The notes: a model not told the origin generated them from the sequence alone. Shown: positions 35,288 through 43,520, numbered from the stretch's first letter. The stretch: DNA of 64,000 nt from Pelagibacterium halotolerans B2 (GCF_000230555.1 NC_016078.1:2728001-2792000), one strand, 5' to 3'. Made by a program: numbers and translations.

Positions 35288-36451
35288 ATGTCCAAGGAAA
35301 AGCTGACGAAGCGGACGGTCGATAAGCTGACCGGGCACGACAAGGACTATATCGTCTTTGACAACGATCTGCCAGGTTTCGGCGTTCGGGTCATGCCCAG
35401 TGGCCACCGCTATTTCCTCATTCAATATCGGCGTCATGGCCGCACCCGTCGCGTGATGATCGGCCAATTCGGGCCGATCACGGCGGATGAAGCGCGGCGG
35501 GAAGCGCTGCGCATGCTCGGCAGTGTTCGGGGCGGCGACGGCGATCCTGCGGCGGCGCGTGATCGGGAGCGCCAGTCAATGACGATGGTGGCGCTCGGCG
35601 AGCGGTTCCTGAAAGAGCATGTCGCGGTCAGGTGCAAGCCATCGACACAATATGAATACAAGCGCTCGGTCGAGCTGTTCCTCAACCCTTTCTTTGGCAA
35701 GCAACGTGTGCGCAGCGTCACGACGGCCGATGTGGCCGAGCTGCATGGCGGCATGTCGCATATTCCCTATCAGGCCAACCGCACCGTGGGCGTGCTCTCC
35801 AAGATGATGAACCTCGCCGAGGTGTGGGGCGTCCGCGACAAGCACTCCAACCCGTGCGATGACATTGCCCATTTCCCCGAGCGCAAGCGTACCCGGTTCC
35901 TGTCCGGGAACGAATTGGCGCGGCTCGGCAAGGTGCTTATTCAGGTCGAGCAGGACGGCTCCGAAAGCGCGTATGCCGTGGCCGCGTTTCGCCTCTTACT
36001 TCTGACGGGCTGCCGCCTATCTGAAATCCAGAAGCTGAAATGGGCATGGGTCGATCTCGATGAGATGGAAATCCGGCTTCCCGACAGCAAGACCGGAGCG
36101 AAGTCGGTCTATCTGGGCGACGCCGCAATCGACGTGTTCAAGAAGGTGCCGAAGGTGGCCGGCAACCCGTTCGTTATTGTCGGCAAGAAGCCCGGCGCAT
36201 ATCTCACGGATATGCAGCGGCCTTGGCGGCGTATCCGCAAGCTGGCCGAGCTCGATGACGTCCGCATCCACGATCTCCGGCACACGTTCGCGTCGGGCGG
36301 ACTGGTCGTGGGTGAAGGTCTTTCAATGATCGGGAAGCTGCTAGGCCATACGCAAATTCAGACGACGGCGCGGTACGCTCACCTTGCCAATGACCCGATC
36401 AAGGCTGCCGCGACCAAGATCGCAAGCCGCCTCGCCGAGGCGCTTGGGTAA
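35288..36451 (+). CDS. int: Tyrosine-type site-specific integrase
   Basis: Phage/ICE integrase of 387 residues. N-terminal arm-binding DUF4102-like domain (FDNDLPGFGVRVMPSG), central SAM-like core-binding domain (about 98-190), C-terminal catalytic domain with all residues: R243 (TGCRLSE), K268 (DSKTG), H328 and R331 (HDLRHTF), H354 (LLGHTQ) and Y363 (TARYAHL). It faces inward from the tRNA att site 200 bp away, the usual position for an enzyme integrating into a tRNA 3' end. The 35085-35287 leader should hold its promoter and arm sites but no clear repeats were recognised there. Confidence 0.95.
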   Translation: MSKEKLTKRTVDKLTGHDKDYIVFDNDLPGFGVRVMPSGHRYFLIQYRRHGRTRRVMIGQFGPITADEARREALRMLGSVRGGDGDPAAARDRERQSMTMVALGERFLKEHVAVRCKPSTQYEYKRSVELFLNPFFGKQRVRSVTTADVAELHGGMSHIPYQANRTVGVLSKMMNLAEVWGVRDKHSNPCDDIAHFPERKRTRFLSGNELARLGKVLIQVEQDGSESAYAVAAFRLLLLTGCRLSEIQKLKWAWVDLDEMEIRLPDSKTGAKSVYLGDAAIDVFKKVPKVAGNPFVIVGKKPGAYLTDMQRPWRRIRKLAELDDVRIHDLRHTFASGGLVVGEGLSMIGKLLGHTQIQTTARYAHLANDPIKAAATKIASRLAEALG

Positions 36452-36568
36452 TCATCCTCGCGGGGGCGATGCGGGGTGTCATTTGGCCCGAATGTCCTCT
36501 AGAGGCACCTCCCCGTGTATTGCAATATGCGTTACAATCGCTTATCTTCGGCGAGAAGGAGTAGCGCC

Positions 36569-36871
36569 ATGCCACCGATTGCCGAACGCAAGGATCATCC
36601 GCTTTCAATGCGCCTGCCAGAGACGGATATCGCCATCATTGACCGCGCCGCGACGCTGCGCGGGCGTTCGCGCACCGATTTCGTGCGTGAGGCGGCCGTG
36701 CGTGCGGCGGAGGATGTGCTTATGGAGGCGACGCCGATCCGCATGAGCCCCGAGGGCTTCGATGCCTTCCTGGATGCCCTTTCCGGTCCCGCGACGGCGG
36801 TTCCCGAGATGGTGGAGCTGCTGCGCCATCCGTCGCCTTGGGAGCAGGACGAAACGAAGACCGGGGAATGA
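36569..36871 (+). CDS. DUF1778 antitoxin (TacA-like)
   Basis: Antitoxin of 100 residues: an N-terminal ribbon-helix-helix (KDHPLSMRLPETDIAIIDRA, then GRSRTDFVREAAVRAAEDVL) for DNA binding and a C-terminal tail that would neutralise the toxin (FDAFLDALSGPATAVPEMVE). GAAGGAG precedes the ATG at 36569. ATTGCAAT, an 8-bp palindrome at about 36525-36532, and nearby TTACAATC suggest an autoregulatory operator. It is paired with a GNAT-type toxin four bases downstream and would promote retention of the ICE. Confidence 0.87.
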   Translation: MPPIAERKDHPLSMRLPETDIAIIDRAATLRGRSRTDFVREAAVRAAEDVLMEATPIRMSPEGFDAFLDALSGPATAVPEMVELLRHPSPWEQDETKTGE

Positions 36872-36874
36872 GGT

Positions 36875-37384
36875 TTGCCGCTTTCCAGTCCCGAACCGCT
36901 CAATTCATCGCATGACGTCTCGGCATTTTCCTGTGGCAAGCCAGCACTGGATCGGTGGCTGAAGACACGGGCCTTGTCGAACCAGGAAAAGGGGTTCACG
37001 GCGGTTATCGTGGTGCATGAGGACAAGCGGGTCGTGGGCTATTACGGCCTGGCACCGACGGCCATTGTGCCGTCGCGGCTCCCTCGTTCAATTCGCACGG
37101 GCCAGCCTCCCGACCCTGTACCCTGTCTGCTGCTCGGCCAGCTCGCAACCGATGAACGTTGGAGTGGCCGGGGCATCGGCACCGGACTCGTCAAGCACGC
37201 GCTTCAACGCTGTGTCGCGGCGGCGTCGCTTATCGGCGGACGTGCGTTGATCGTCAACGCGGTCGATAGCGATGCGGCCGCCTTCTGGACGCGGCGAGGA
37301 TTCGTCCCGTCAAAGGATGATCCGATGGTCCTCTTCCGCGCGATCTCGGACGTCGCTGCGTCGATTGCCGCCGCGCACTCGTGA
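36875..37384 (+). CDS. GNAT-type toxin (TacT-like acetyltransferase)
   Basis: Protein of 169 residues of the TacT/AtaT family, which acetylates aminoacyl-tRNA and halts translation. Family signatures are DVSAFSCGKPALDRWLK, GFTAVIVVHEDKRVVGYYGL, and the acetyl-CoA loop WSGRGIGTGLVKHAL; catalytic Tyr expected near FWTRRGF is replaced by a Trp-Thr-Arg context, so the exact residue is unclear. The only possible start upstream of the domain is TTG at 36875, because the in-frame TGA of the antitoxin lies directly before it; GAATGAGG serves as ribosome-binding site. Confidence 0.83.
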   Translation: MPLSSPEPLNSSHDVSAFSCGKPALDRWLKTRALSNQEKGFTAVIVVHEDKRVVGYYGLAPTAIVPSRLPRSIRTGQPPDPVPCLLLGQLATDERWSGRGIGTGLVKHALQRCVAAASLIGGRALIVNAVDSDAAAFWTRRGFVPSKDDPMVLFRAISDVAASIAAAHS

Positions 37385-37434
37385 ACATGTCCAGCACCGT
37401 TGGCCGGGACAACGTTAGAGCCATCCTCGCGAGC

Positions 37435-37491
37435 TTACATTCGTGCCCGTGCGAACGCAGGATCCGTTGCCATGAAATGCTGGATCATCGG
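37435..37491 (-). pseudogene. Fossil 3' end of a DUF2274 gene
   Basis: Minus-strand translation gives PMIQHFMATDPAFARARM-stop, which aligns to the C-terminus of the intact DUF2274 protein at 41082 (PMIQRFMATDRAFGKARR). Similarity stops abruptly at 37491 and no start or upstream part exists. In this type of element DUF2274 is the last gene of the trb operon, so this is the left-over end of a second trb operon, or a recombination scar flanking the ars cargo. Confidence 0.75.
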
Positions 37492-37579
37492 CGACGATCG
37501 CCGAGCGATCCCATGCACTTGTTCGTCCTCCTCACGGACGCACGCGCATTGATCGGAAAATAACGGCGATCGGTCGGGC

Positions 37580-38077
37580 CTACCCGCAACAGGCCGGCGC
37601 TCCCGCCTGCCGCGCGCGATGCCTGGGCTTGCAGATCGCCGGACGCGGGCTGAGCCGCACAATCGCGCGGTCGCGCTCGATCTCGATACCCGCCACATCA
37701 TAGATCCCCATCGGATCGCCGGGTCGGCTCACTTCCCATGTCAGCCGCGCGTCCCTATCGAGTTGGACCCTGCTGCCGACCTTTCCCAAGATCGACTGGA
37801 ACTTGGCGACTGTCATGGACGCGCTGCCCTGGTTGGCCGGAATATCCTCGACCTGCAAGACGGTTTCCCGCCACGCATTGGGGTTGCCGCCGCAATCGAG
37901 CGTGACGAAGGAGCCGGCCTTGATCTCGGTGACGTGATAGCCGGCCTGCACCTGCTGCCCGTCGCCATAAGCGAGGGCAAGCGGCTTGTCGCCGTGGGCT
38001 CCCAAAACGTCGAGTACCGCCCCGAGCGAGGCATCATCCTGAAAATCTGTCTTTAAGGGGCTGGCGTGAGCGTTCAT
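37580..38077 (-). CDS. DUF6428 family protein in ars locus
   Basis: Protein of 165 residues with a family-typical DUF6428 domain (about 20-130: GAVLDVLGAHGDKPLALAYG, HVTEIKAGSFVTLDCGGNPN, WRETVLQVED). It ends in an unusual basic, Cys-bearing tail (CKPRHRARQAGAPACCG) that could bind metal or arsenite. DUF6428 genes recur in arsenic operons, but their function is not established. It is divergent from arsR with a shared inverted-repeat operator at 38092-38111 and so is presumably arsenite-induced. ATG 38077 chosen; TTG 38098 would cover the operator. Confidence 0.8.
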   Translation of the reverse strand: MNAHASPLKTDFQDDASLGAVLDVLGAHGDKPLALAYGDGQQVQAGYHVTEIKAGSFVTLDCGGNPNAWRETVLQVEDIPANQGSASMTVAKFQSILGKVGSRVQLDRDARLTWEVSRPGDPMGIYDVAGIEIERDRAIVRLSPRPAICKPRHRARQAGAPACCG

Positions 38078-38091
38078 ATCTGTGTATCCAT

Positions 38092-38111
38092 ATCTCAACT
38101 ACTCTTGAGAT
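38092..38111. promoter_or_regulatory. ArsR-type operator
   Basis: ATCTCAA-N6-TTGAGAT, perfect 7-6-7 inverted repeat, 12 bp upstream of arsR and 15 bp upstream of the divergent DUF6428 gene. The size fits ArsR/SmtB dimers, and the position allows control of both directions. Confidence 0.7.
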
Positions 38112-38123
38112 GTTGAGGCATCT

Positions 38124-38486
38124 ATGAACGAAAAGCAAGCCCTCTCCGCTTTCGCGGCGCTCTCCCAGGAAACCCGGCTGCGCATCATACGCCTGCTGGT
38201 GACGGCTGGCCCGGATGGAATGCCGGCCGGCGCAATCGGGGAAGCGATGGACGGCGCATCATCATCGCGCATGTCCTTTCACCTGAGTCACCTCGAGCAA
38301 TCCGGCCTCATCGAGTCTCGCCGGGACGGGCGCTCGATCATCTACAGCGCCTCCTATCGGGCGCTCTCCAGCCTGGTCGAATTTCTCATGCGCGACTGCT
38401 GCCAGGGGCACCCCGAAGTTTGCAACCCGGCTGTTGCCGCGCTCGCCGCCTGTTGTGTTCCCACCAAGGACGACGCCCATGCCTAA
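38124..38486 (+). CDS. arsR: Arsenite-responsive repressor ArsR
   Basis: ArsR/SmtB-family repressor of 120 residues. The winged HTH spans about residues 35-75 (SSSRMSFHLSHLEQSGLIES, RDGRSIIYSASY). The expected metalloid site is C-terminal: C92, C93, C100 and C110-C111 (RDCCQGHPEVC ... ACC), an arrangement like the C-terminal As(III) site of Acidithiobacillus-type ArsR rather than the E. coli CVCDLC site in the helix. It overlaps the next gene by 8 bp. Confidence 0.92.
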   Translation: MNEKQALSAFAALSQETRLRIIRLLVTAGPDGMPAGAIGEAMDGASSSRMSFHLSHLEQSGLIESRRDGRSIIYSASYRALSSLVEFLMRDCCQGHPEVCNPAVAALAACCVPTKDDAHA

Positions 38487-39021
38487 CAACGCCACGCCCG
38501 AACGCATCTTCAACGTCCTGTTCCTCTGCACCGGCAACTCGGCCCGCTCTATCCTGGCCGAAAGCATACTGAACAAGGATGGCGCGGGCCGCTTCCATGC
38601 CTATTCGGCCGGAAGCCAACCAAAGGGCGCGGTGAACCCGCTCGCAATAAAGATGCTGGCAAGCTTCGATTATCCCACCGAGGGCCTGCGCTCGAGGGCA
38701 TGGGACGAATTTGCCGGGCCTGGCGCCCCGGTCATGGATTTCGTGTTCACCGTCTGCGACAACGCGGCCGGCGAAGCCTGCCCGGTCTGGCCGGGCCAGC
38801 CCATGACGGCGCATTGGGGAATCGAGGACCCCGCCGCTGTCGAAGGCCCGGAGATTGCCCGGCAATCGGCCTTCGTGACCGCGTTTCGCTACCTGAGGAA
38901 CCGCATCGCGATCTTTGCCGCGCTGCCCTTCGCCAGCCTGGACAAATCGGCGCTGCGCACCCGCCTTGTCGAAATCGGCCAGTCCGAAGGCGCAAGCTCG
39001 CCTCGCGGCAGCGCGGCATGA
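38479..39021 (+). CDS. arsC: Arsenate reductase, thioredoxin-coupled (LMW-phosphatase fold)
   Basis: Arsenate reductase of 180 residues with the low-molecular-weight tyrosine-phosphatase loop C17-TGNSA-R23, and two further cysteines C93 (FTVCDN) and C101 (EACPVW) positioned for the triple-cysteine relay that thioredoxin regenerates. It reduces As(V) to As(III) in the cytosol for export by Acr3. Starts inside the end of arsR (8-bp overlap). The C-terminus is ~40 residues longer than the minimal fold. Confidence 0.92.
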   Translation: MPNNATPERIFNVLFLCTGNSARSILAESILNKDGAGRFHAYSAGSQPKGAVNPLAIKMLASFDYPTEGLRSRAWDEFAGPGAPVMDFVFTVCDNAAGEACPVWPGQPMTAHWGIEDPAAVEGPEIARQSAFVTAFRYLRNRIAIFAALPFASLDKSALRTRLVEIGQSEGASSPRGSAA

Positions 39022-39028
39022 GGCGGCA

Positions 39029-39856
39029 ATGAGCGTCGTCATCTACCACAATCCCGAGTGCGGAACCTCGCGCAACACGCTCGCCCTGATCCGGCATTAC
39101 GGCCTTGCGCCGGAAGTGATCGAATATCTCAAGGCGCCGCCGACCCGTTCGGAACTGGCCGACCTCATCGCGCGCGCCGGGCTAAGCGTGCGCGCGGCCC
39201 TGCGCAAGAAGGGCACACCCTATGCCGAACTCGGTCTGAACGATCCGAGCCTGAACGATAGTGTCCTTCTCGATGCGATGATGGCGCACCCCATCCTCAT
39301 CAACCGGCCTCTCGTCGTGACGCCCAAGGGCGTTGCGCTCTGCCGCCCCTCCGATATAGCCGCCGATCTGCTGCCGGATACCCCCGTTCCCAATCTGCTC
39401 AAGGAGGAAGGCACCCCGTTCCTCAAGGATAGTCCCGTCGCACCCGATGACGCGGACCTCTCCGGCGCACTGGCGGCCGAGGGCTTGCCGGTGGACGATC
39501 TGACCGAAGCGGGGAGAACCTTCTTTGCCTTCTCCGCGCTCGACGGCGCGACCGTGGGATATGGCGGCCTCGAACCCTTGGGCGAGCATGTGTTGCTGCG
39601 CTCGATGGCGGTCCTGCCGGCGTTTCGCGGCAAGGGCCTCGGGCGCAACATTGTCCCGCTGCTGCTCTATCGCGCCTATCGTCAGGGCGCGCACACCGCA
39701 TGGCTGCTGACGGACACGGCCGCGCCCTTCTTCGAGAAGCTCGGGTTCGAGGTGGTGGACCGGCAAGCCGCGCCGGCCGCCGTGCTGGCAACGAAGCAAG
39801 CGGCAAGCCTGTGCCCGGCGAGCGCACCGCTGCTATCCCGCAGCATCGGTTTCTGA
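39029..39856 (+). CDS. Fusion of glutaredoxin-type arsenate reductase ArsC and ArsN2-like acetyltransferase
   Basis: One uninterrupted 275-residue frame with two domains. Residues 1-115: ArsC of the glutaredoxin-coupled class, catalytic C11 in HNPECGTSRNT, with supporting R60, R93 and R106 and the RKKGTPYAELGL motif. Residues 135-270: GNAT domain like ArsN2, with acetyl-CoA loop RGKGLG at 200-205 and TAAPFFEKLGFEVVDR. ArsN proteins acetylate organoarsenicals or related herbicides. The operon thus has two unrelated arsenate reductases. Fusion is real unless a frameshift joins two genes; no stop or internal ribosome-binding site was seen at the junction. Confidence 0.87.
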   Translation: MSVVIYHNPECGTSRNTLALIRHYGLAPEVIEYLKAPPTRSELADLIARAGLSVRAALRKKGTPYAELGLNDPSLNDSVLLDAMMAHPILINRPLVVTPKGVALCRPSDIAADLLPDTPVPNLLKEEGTPFLKDSPVAPDDADLSGALAAEGLPVDDLTEAGRTFFAFSALDGATVGYGGLEPLGEHVLLRSMAVLPAFRGKGLGRNIVPLLLYRAYRQGAHTAWLLTDTAAPFFEKLGFEVVDRQAAPAAVLATKQAASLCPASAPLLSRSIGF

Positions 39857-39866
39857 GGATTTCCCA

Positions 39867-40922
39867 TTGTCCATCTTTGAACGCTATCTCACCCTTTGGG
39901 TGGCCCTTTGCATCGTCGTCGGCATCGCACTCGGGCATTGGTTCCCTGGCGCGTTCCAAGCTGTCGGCGCGCTCGAAATCGCCAGGGTCAACCTACCCGT
40001 CGCGGTGCTGATCTGGCTCATGGTCATTCCCATGCTGCTCAAGATCGACTTCGCCGCGCTCGGGGAAGTCGGTCGGCATTGGCGCGGCATCGGCGTGACC
40101 CTGTTCATCAATTGGGCGGTCAAGCCCTTTTCGATGGCGCTGCTCGGCTGGCTGTTCATCGGCTGGCTGTTCCGGCCCTACCTGCCGGCCGACCAGATTG
40201 ACAGCTATATCGCCGGCCTCATCATCCTGGCCGCCGCGCCCTGCACCGCAATGGTATTCGTCTGGTCCAATCTCACCAAGGGCGAGCCGCATTTCACGCT
40301 GAGCCAGGTCGCGCTTAACGACGCGATCATGGTGGTGGCCTTCGCGCCCATCGTCGGCCTGCTGCTCGGCCTCTCGGCCATCATCGTGCCGTGGGGAACG
40401 CTGGTCCTCTCGGTCGTGCTCTATATCGTCATTCCGGTGATCGTGGCGCAGATCATCCGGCGACGGCTACTCGCCACTAGCGGCCCGGCGGCGCTAGCCG
40501 CGCTGCTGGCGAAGCTCGGGCCGGTATCGCTGGCCGCCCTGCTGCTGACCCTCGTGCTGCTGTTCGGATTCCAGGGCGACCAGATCGTTGCGCAACCGCT
40601 CATCATCGCTCTGCTGGCGGTGCCCATTCTGATCCAGGTCTATTTCAACTCGGGGCTGGCCTACGTGCTCAACCGGGTCGTGGGCGAACAGCATAACGTG
40701 GCCGGCCCCTCGGCCCTGATCGGTGCATCCAACTTCTTCGAGCTGGCGGTTGCCGCCGCCATAAGCCTGTTCGGATTCCATTCCGGGGCCGCGCTCGCAA
40801 CCGTGGTCGGGGTGCTGATCGAAGTGCCGGTCATGCTTTCGGTCGTCTGGATCGTGAACCGCTCGAAAGGCTGGTATGAGCGCGGTGGCCGTCGGACGGC
40901 CCCCGTTGAGGCGAAGCGCTGA
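39867..40922 (+). CDS. acr3: Arsenite efflux permease Acr3
   Basis: Inner-membrane arsenite exporter of the ACR3/BART family, 351 residues, ten predicted helices. The essential cysteine is C126 in LAAAPCTAMVFVWSNLT; NWAVKPFSMALLGWLF and GASNFFELAVAAAISLFG are family signatures. The start is TTG at 39867 after GAGGA. Last gene of the arsR-arsC-arsC/N2-acr3 operon; the following 159 bp to the convergent DUF2274 gene contain nothing recognised. Confidence 0.94.
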   Translation: MSIFERYLTLWVALCIVVGIALGHWFPGAFQAVGALEIARVNLPVAVLIWLMVIPMLLKIDFAALGEVGRHWRGIGVTLFINWAVKPFSMALLGWLFIGWLFRPYLPADQIDSYIAGLIILAAAPCTAMVFVWSNLTKGEPHFTLSQVALNDAIMVVAFAPIVGLLLGLSAIIVPWGTLVLSVVLYIVIPVIVAQIIRRRLLATSGPAALAALLAKLGPVSLAALLLTLVLLFGFQGDQIVAQPLIIALLAVPILIQVYFNSGLAYVLNRVVGEQHNVAGPSALIGASNFFELAVAAAISLFGFHSGAALATVVGVLIEVPVMLSVVWIVNRSKGWYERGGRRTAPVEAKR

Positions 40923-41081
40923 AGTAAGAGCAATGACGCTAGACGATGTCCACGCTCCGAACCAGCCCTCAGCTTTCGCAAAATTCTCTGAAGCCTGCGA
41001 CGTTATTTTGTCTGATGTAGAATGTCTCGCCTGCCGCGGCGTGCATTCGGCGTTATCGCATCGTATTTGCACTTCCAAATT

Positions 41082-41318
41082 TCAATGCGCGGCGGTGGAG
41101 GATACAATGCGCCGTGCTTTTCCGAAGGCTCTATCCGTCGCCATGAACCTCTGGATCATCGGCCCGATGAGTTTGGCGGGGTCGGGGACGGCCTGTCCAG
41201 TCTCCCTGCCCAATACCTCGGCATAGGCGACCAGATCGCGATGCAAGGCGGCTGGCAGCTCTACGGTGAGCTTGACGGGCTTCTCGTCAACGATAGGGCC
41301 GAGCTTGAGCTTGCTCAT
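41082..41318 (-). CDS. DUF2274 protein, distal gene of trb operon
   Basis: Protein of 78 residues, DUF2274, regularly the last gene after trbI in ICEs of this type. It has a short ribbon-helix-helix-like motif (KLTVELPAALHRDLVAYAEV) and the C-terminal PMIQRFMATDRAFGKARR. GGAGATCGCC precedes the ATG. Function unknown; a DNA-binding regulatory role is a guess from the RHH-like pattern. A second, fossil copy of its 3' end lies at 37435-37491. Confidence 0.83.
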   Translation of the reverse strand: MSKLKLGPIVDEKPVKLTVELPAALHRDLVAYAEVLGRETGQAVPDPAKLIGPMIQRFMATDRAFGKARRIVSSTAAH

Positions 41319-41328
41319 GGCGATCTCC

Positions 41329-42510
41329 TTATCCTCGGTACGGCTCGAGCACCAAATCGCGGTTGACCAGAATCCGAACCGGGAAGCCCGGCCGGATCGT
41401 CAAGGTTGGCTGAATGTTGATCTGACGCTGCACGATCTGCTGGCCGACGTCCTGTGCCGTGCCCTGGGCGCTCTCTCGGATGGCGGCGGCGATCTCGCTT
41501 TCCTCGCTCGACGATCCGAGATTGGTGCCGATTCCGAGCAAGGTCGAAAGCGCGGCTGCCTGGAAGATGCGGCCCCAGTGATAGTCCACCTCATCCTCCA
41601 ATCCCGCGAAGCCCATCGTGTCGGTGCCCGGCTGGCTGTCGAGCAGGATCGAGCGGCCATTGGGCAGGATTAGCCTGTCCCACACCAAGAGCACACGGGA
41701 TTGCCCGAAGGCGATCTGACTGTCGTAGCGACCGATCAGGCGCGCGCCTTGCGGGATGAGCAGGAAGCTGCCGGTCGGCGTGTCATAGACCGGGCTCGTC
41801 ACCTGGGCCGTGATCTGGCCGGGCAGATCGGATCGAATCCCGGTGATGAGCGCCGCCGGAATGATCGCACCGGCCTGCACCAGATAGGGCGAAGCCGGCA
41901 GCATGAGTTGCTGGTCGCTGACGGCGCGCGTATCAACCTCGCCGGTGAGGAAGTCGAGCTTGCGATCCTGCATGTTCTGCGCGGCGCCGGCGTCTAGCGG
42001 CAGCGGGGACGCGGCGCCGACCGGCGCGATCAGCTCGGGCATGGTGAGCTGCGGAAGCGATGGCAGACTCCCCGCGCCCACCGCTGTATTGGAGCCGACA
42101 AACAACTGGCTCAGTCTTGCGGATTCGATCTCGGCAAGGCGTGCCTGCTCCTCGCGATCAATTTCTGGAGGCTGGAAGGATGGCATCACGACGGGCTGGC
42201 CGCGATCCTGAGTTTCAAGGATAGCGCGGCCGAGATCGCCGGGCAGCGGCGGGCCGAGCTGGGGAGTGCCCGCGTAGTCGGACGGCAGCGTGTTCAGACC
42301 CTCGGCGGTCGGCCGGTTGTCGATACTGAAGAGTTCCTGCTCGGGATCAGCGCTCCGGCGATTGGTATCGAGCGCCCAGATGAGCGCGCCGAGCACCGCT
42401 ATCCCCGACACACCGGCAAGGCCGATGATGACACGGCGAGAGAGTCGCGTCACCTTCGGCTTTTCCAGCTGTAACCGCAGCTCGGCGCGAATGTCCGGCG
42501 CCTCGCTCAT
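41329..42510 (-). CDS. trbI: Conjugal transfer protein TrbI (VirB10-like)
   Basis: VirB10/TrbI-type protein of 393 residues that spans the envelope and links the inner-membrane ATPases to the outer-membrane pore. Cytoplasmic N-terminus, one membrane helix (about 27-46, VIIGLAGVSGIAVLGALIWA), a proline-rich periplasmic stretch, and a C-terminal beta-barrel domain (SPYLVQAGAIIPAALITGI through PGFPVRILVNRDLVLEPY). Its start overlaps the trbG stop by ATGA (42507-42510). Confidence 0.93.
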   Translation of the reverse strand: MSEAPDIRAELRLQLEKPKVTRLSRRVIIGLAGVSGIAVLGALIWALDTNRRSADPEQELFSIDNRPTAEGLNTLPSDYAGTPQLGPPLPGDLGRAILETQDRGQPVVMPSFQPPEIDREEQARLAEIESARLSQLFVGSNTAVGAGSLPSLPQLTMPELIAPVGAASPLPLDAGAAQNMQDRKLDFLTGEVDTRAVSDQQLMLPASPYLVQAGAIIPAALITGIRSDLPGQITAQVTSPVYDTPTGSFLLIPQGARLIGRYDSQIAFGQSRVLLVWDRLILPNGRSILLDSQPGTDTMGFAGLEDEVDYHWGRIFQAAALSTLLGIGTNLGSSSEESEIAAAIRESAQGTAQDVGQQIVQRQINIQPTLTIRPGFPVRILVNRDLVLEPYRG

Positions 42511-43520
42511 GGCCGACGTCCATCGGTGCGAACGATACGGATGATGCGTTGGCTGTTGCCGTCGCCGAGACGAAGTTCGGCGGCGGCGAACAGCCGGTCG
42601 ACGATCATGTAGTTTTCGCGCACGCGGTAGTTGACCAGATCGGTGCCACCGGCCGGGCCGATGGTGAACAGCGGCGGCAAGTCTCCTTGCGCGATGCCGG
42701 ACGGAAACTCAATATACACCCTTTGGCTGTCGTCGAAGGCGCGCAACGGTCGCCACGGTGCGCTGTCGCCCTCGATGGCGTAGCGGAAGTTGAGGCTGGC
42801 GATATCGACGCCCTCGGCGATCGGCGTCTGGGCCTGTGCCTGGGTATTCTGCTGGCGCAGGGCGATGAGTTGATCTTGGGGATATTGCCACGACACCTGC
42901 GCCATGTAGGCGGTTTCAGTCGAATTGAGCTCGACCAGATAAGTGCGGCGGTCGGTGTTGATGATCAGATTGGTGCGAAGATCGGGCCTTGTGGGTTTCA
43001 CGAGAATATGGATTTGCCTTGCCTCCCCAGCTCCGCTCTCGGTGTCCCCGACTATCCAGCGCACGGTATCGCCAAGGGCAACGGGACCAGCGCCGACCAG
43101 GGATTCGCCTGGCTGCAAGGCGATATCTGTAACTTGGCCGGGAGCAGCGTACACCTGATAGAGCGCGCCAGCCGAGTATGGATAGACCTGCACGGCGTTG
43201 ATGTATCCGTCCTGGGTCGGCTCCATTCGCGCGTCCTCATTGGCGTCGAGCACGCGATCAGCCGGATCGCGATCATCAGGCTCGCGTTCCCCATCGAGTG
43301 GGCGAAGCTGACCAGGCAATGGGAGAGGTGTCGGGAGCTCGACCACCTGCACGGGCGCTGGCGGATCGACAGTGAGCACTGCCGGGGCCATATCATCATA
43401 GTCGATCTCGGGCGGGATGTAGGTGCGGTTTGTGGCGCAGCCCGTCAGTGCCAGGGTAAGGGCAAAAACAGCCGGCAGAGGAACGGATTTTTTGAGGCGA
43501 GAGGCGTTTGCGATAGTCAT
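42507..43520 (-). CDS. trbG: Conjugal transfer protein TrbG (VirB9-like)
   Basis: VirB9/TrbG outer-membrane-pore component of 337 residues. The signal peptide carries a lipobox-like end (FALTLALTGC), so it may be a lipoprotein. Typical strands include VYPYSAGALYQVYAAPGQVT, DIALQPGESL, and the C-terminal FTIGPAGGTDLVNYRVRENY. Overlaps trbF (43517-43520) and trbI by ATGA. Confidence 0.92.
   Translation of the reverse strand: MTIANASRLKKSVPLPAVFALTLALTGCATNRTYIPPEIDYDDMAPAVLTVDPPAPVQVVELPTPLPLPGQLRPLDGEREPDDRDPADRVLDANEDARMEPTQDGYINAVQVYPYSAGALYQVYAAPGQVTDIALQPGESLVGAGPVALGDTVRWIVGDTESGAGEARQIHILVKPTRPDLRTNLIINTDRRTYLVELNSTETAYMAQVSWQYPQDQLIALRQQNTQAQAQTPIAEGVDIASLNFRYAIEGDSAPWRPLRAFDDSQRVYIEFPSGIAQGDLPPLFTIGPAGGTDLVNYRVRENYMIVDRLFAAAELRLGDGNSQRIIRIVRTDGRRP

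Noticed and set aside
40923..41081. Short frames between acr3 and the DUF2274 gene
   Set aside because: No ribosome-binding sites, no family resemblance and poor codon use; treated as plain intergenic DNA between convergent operons.
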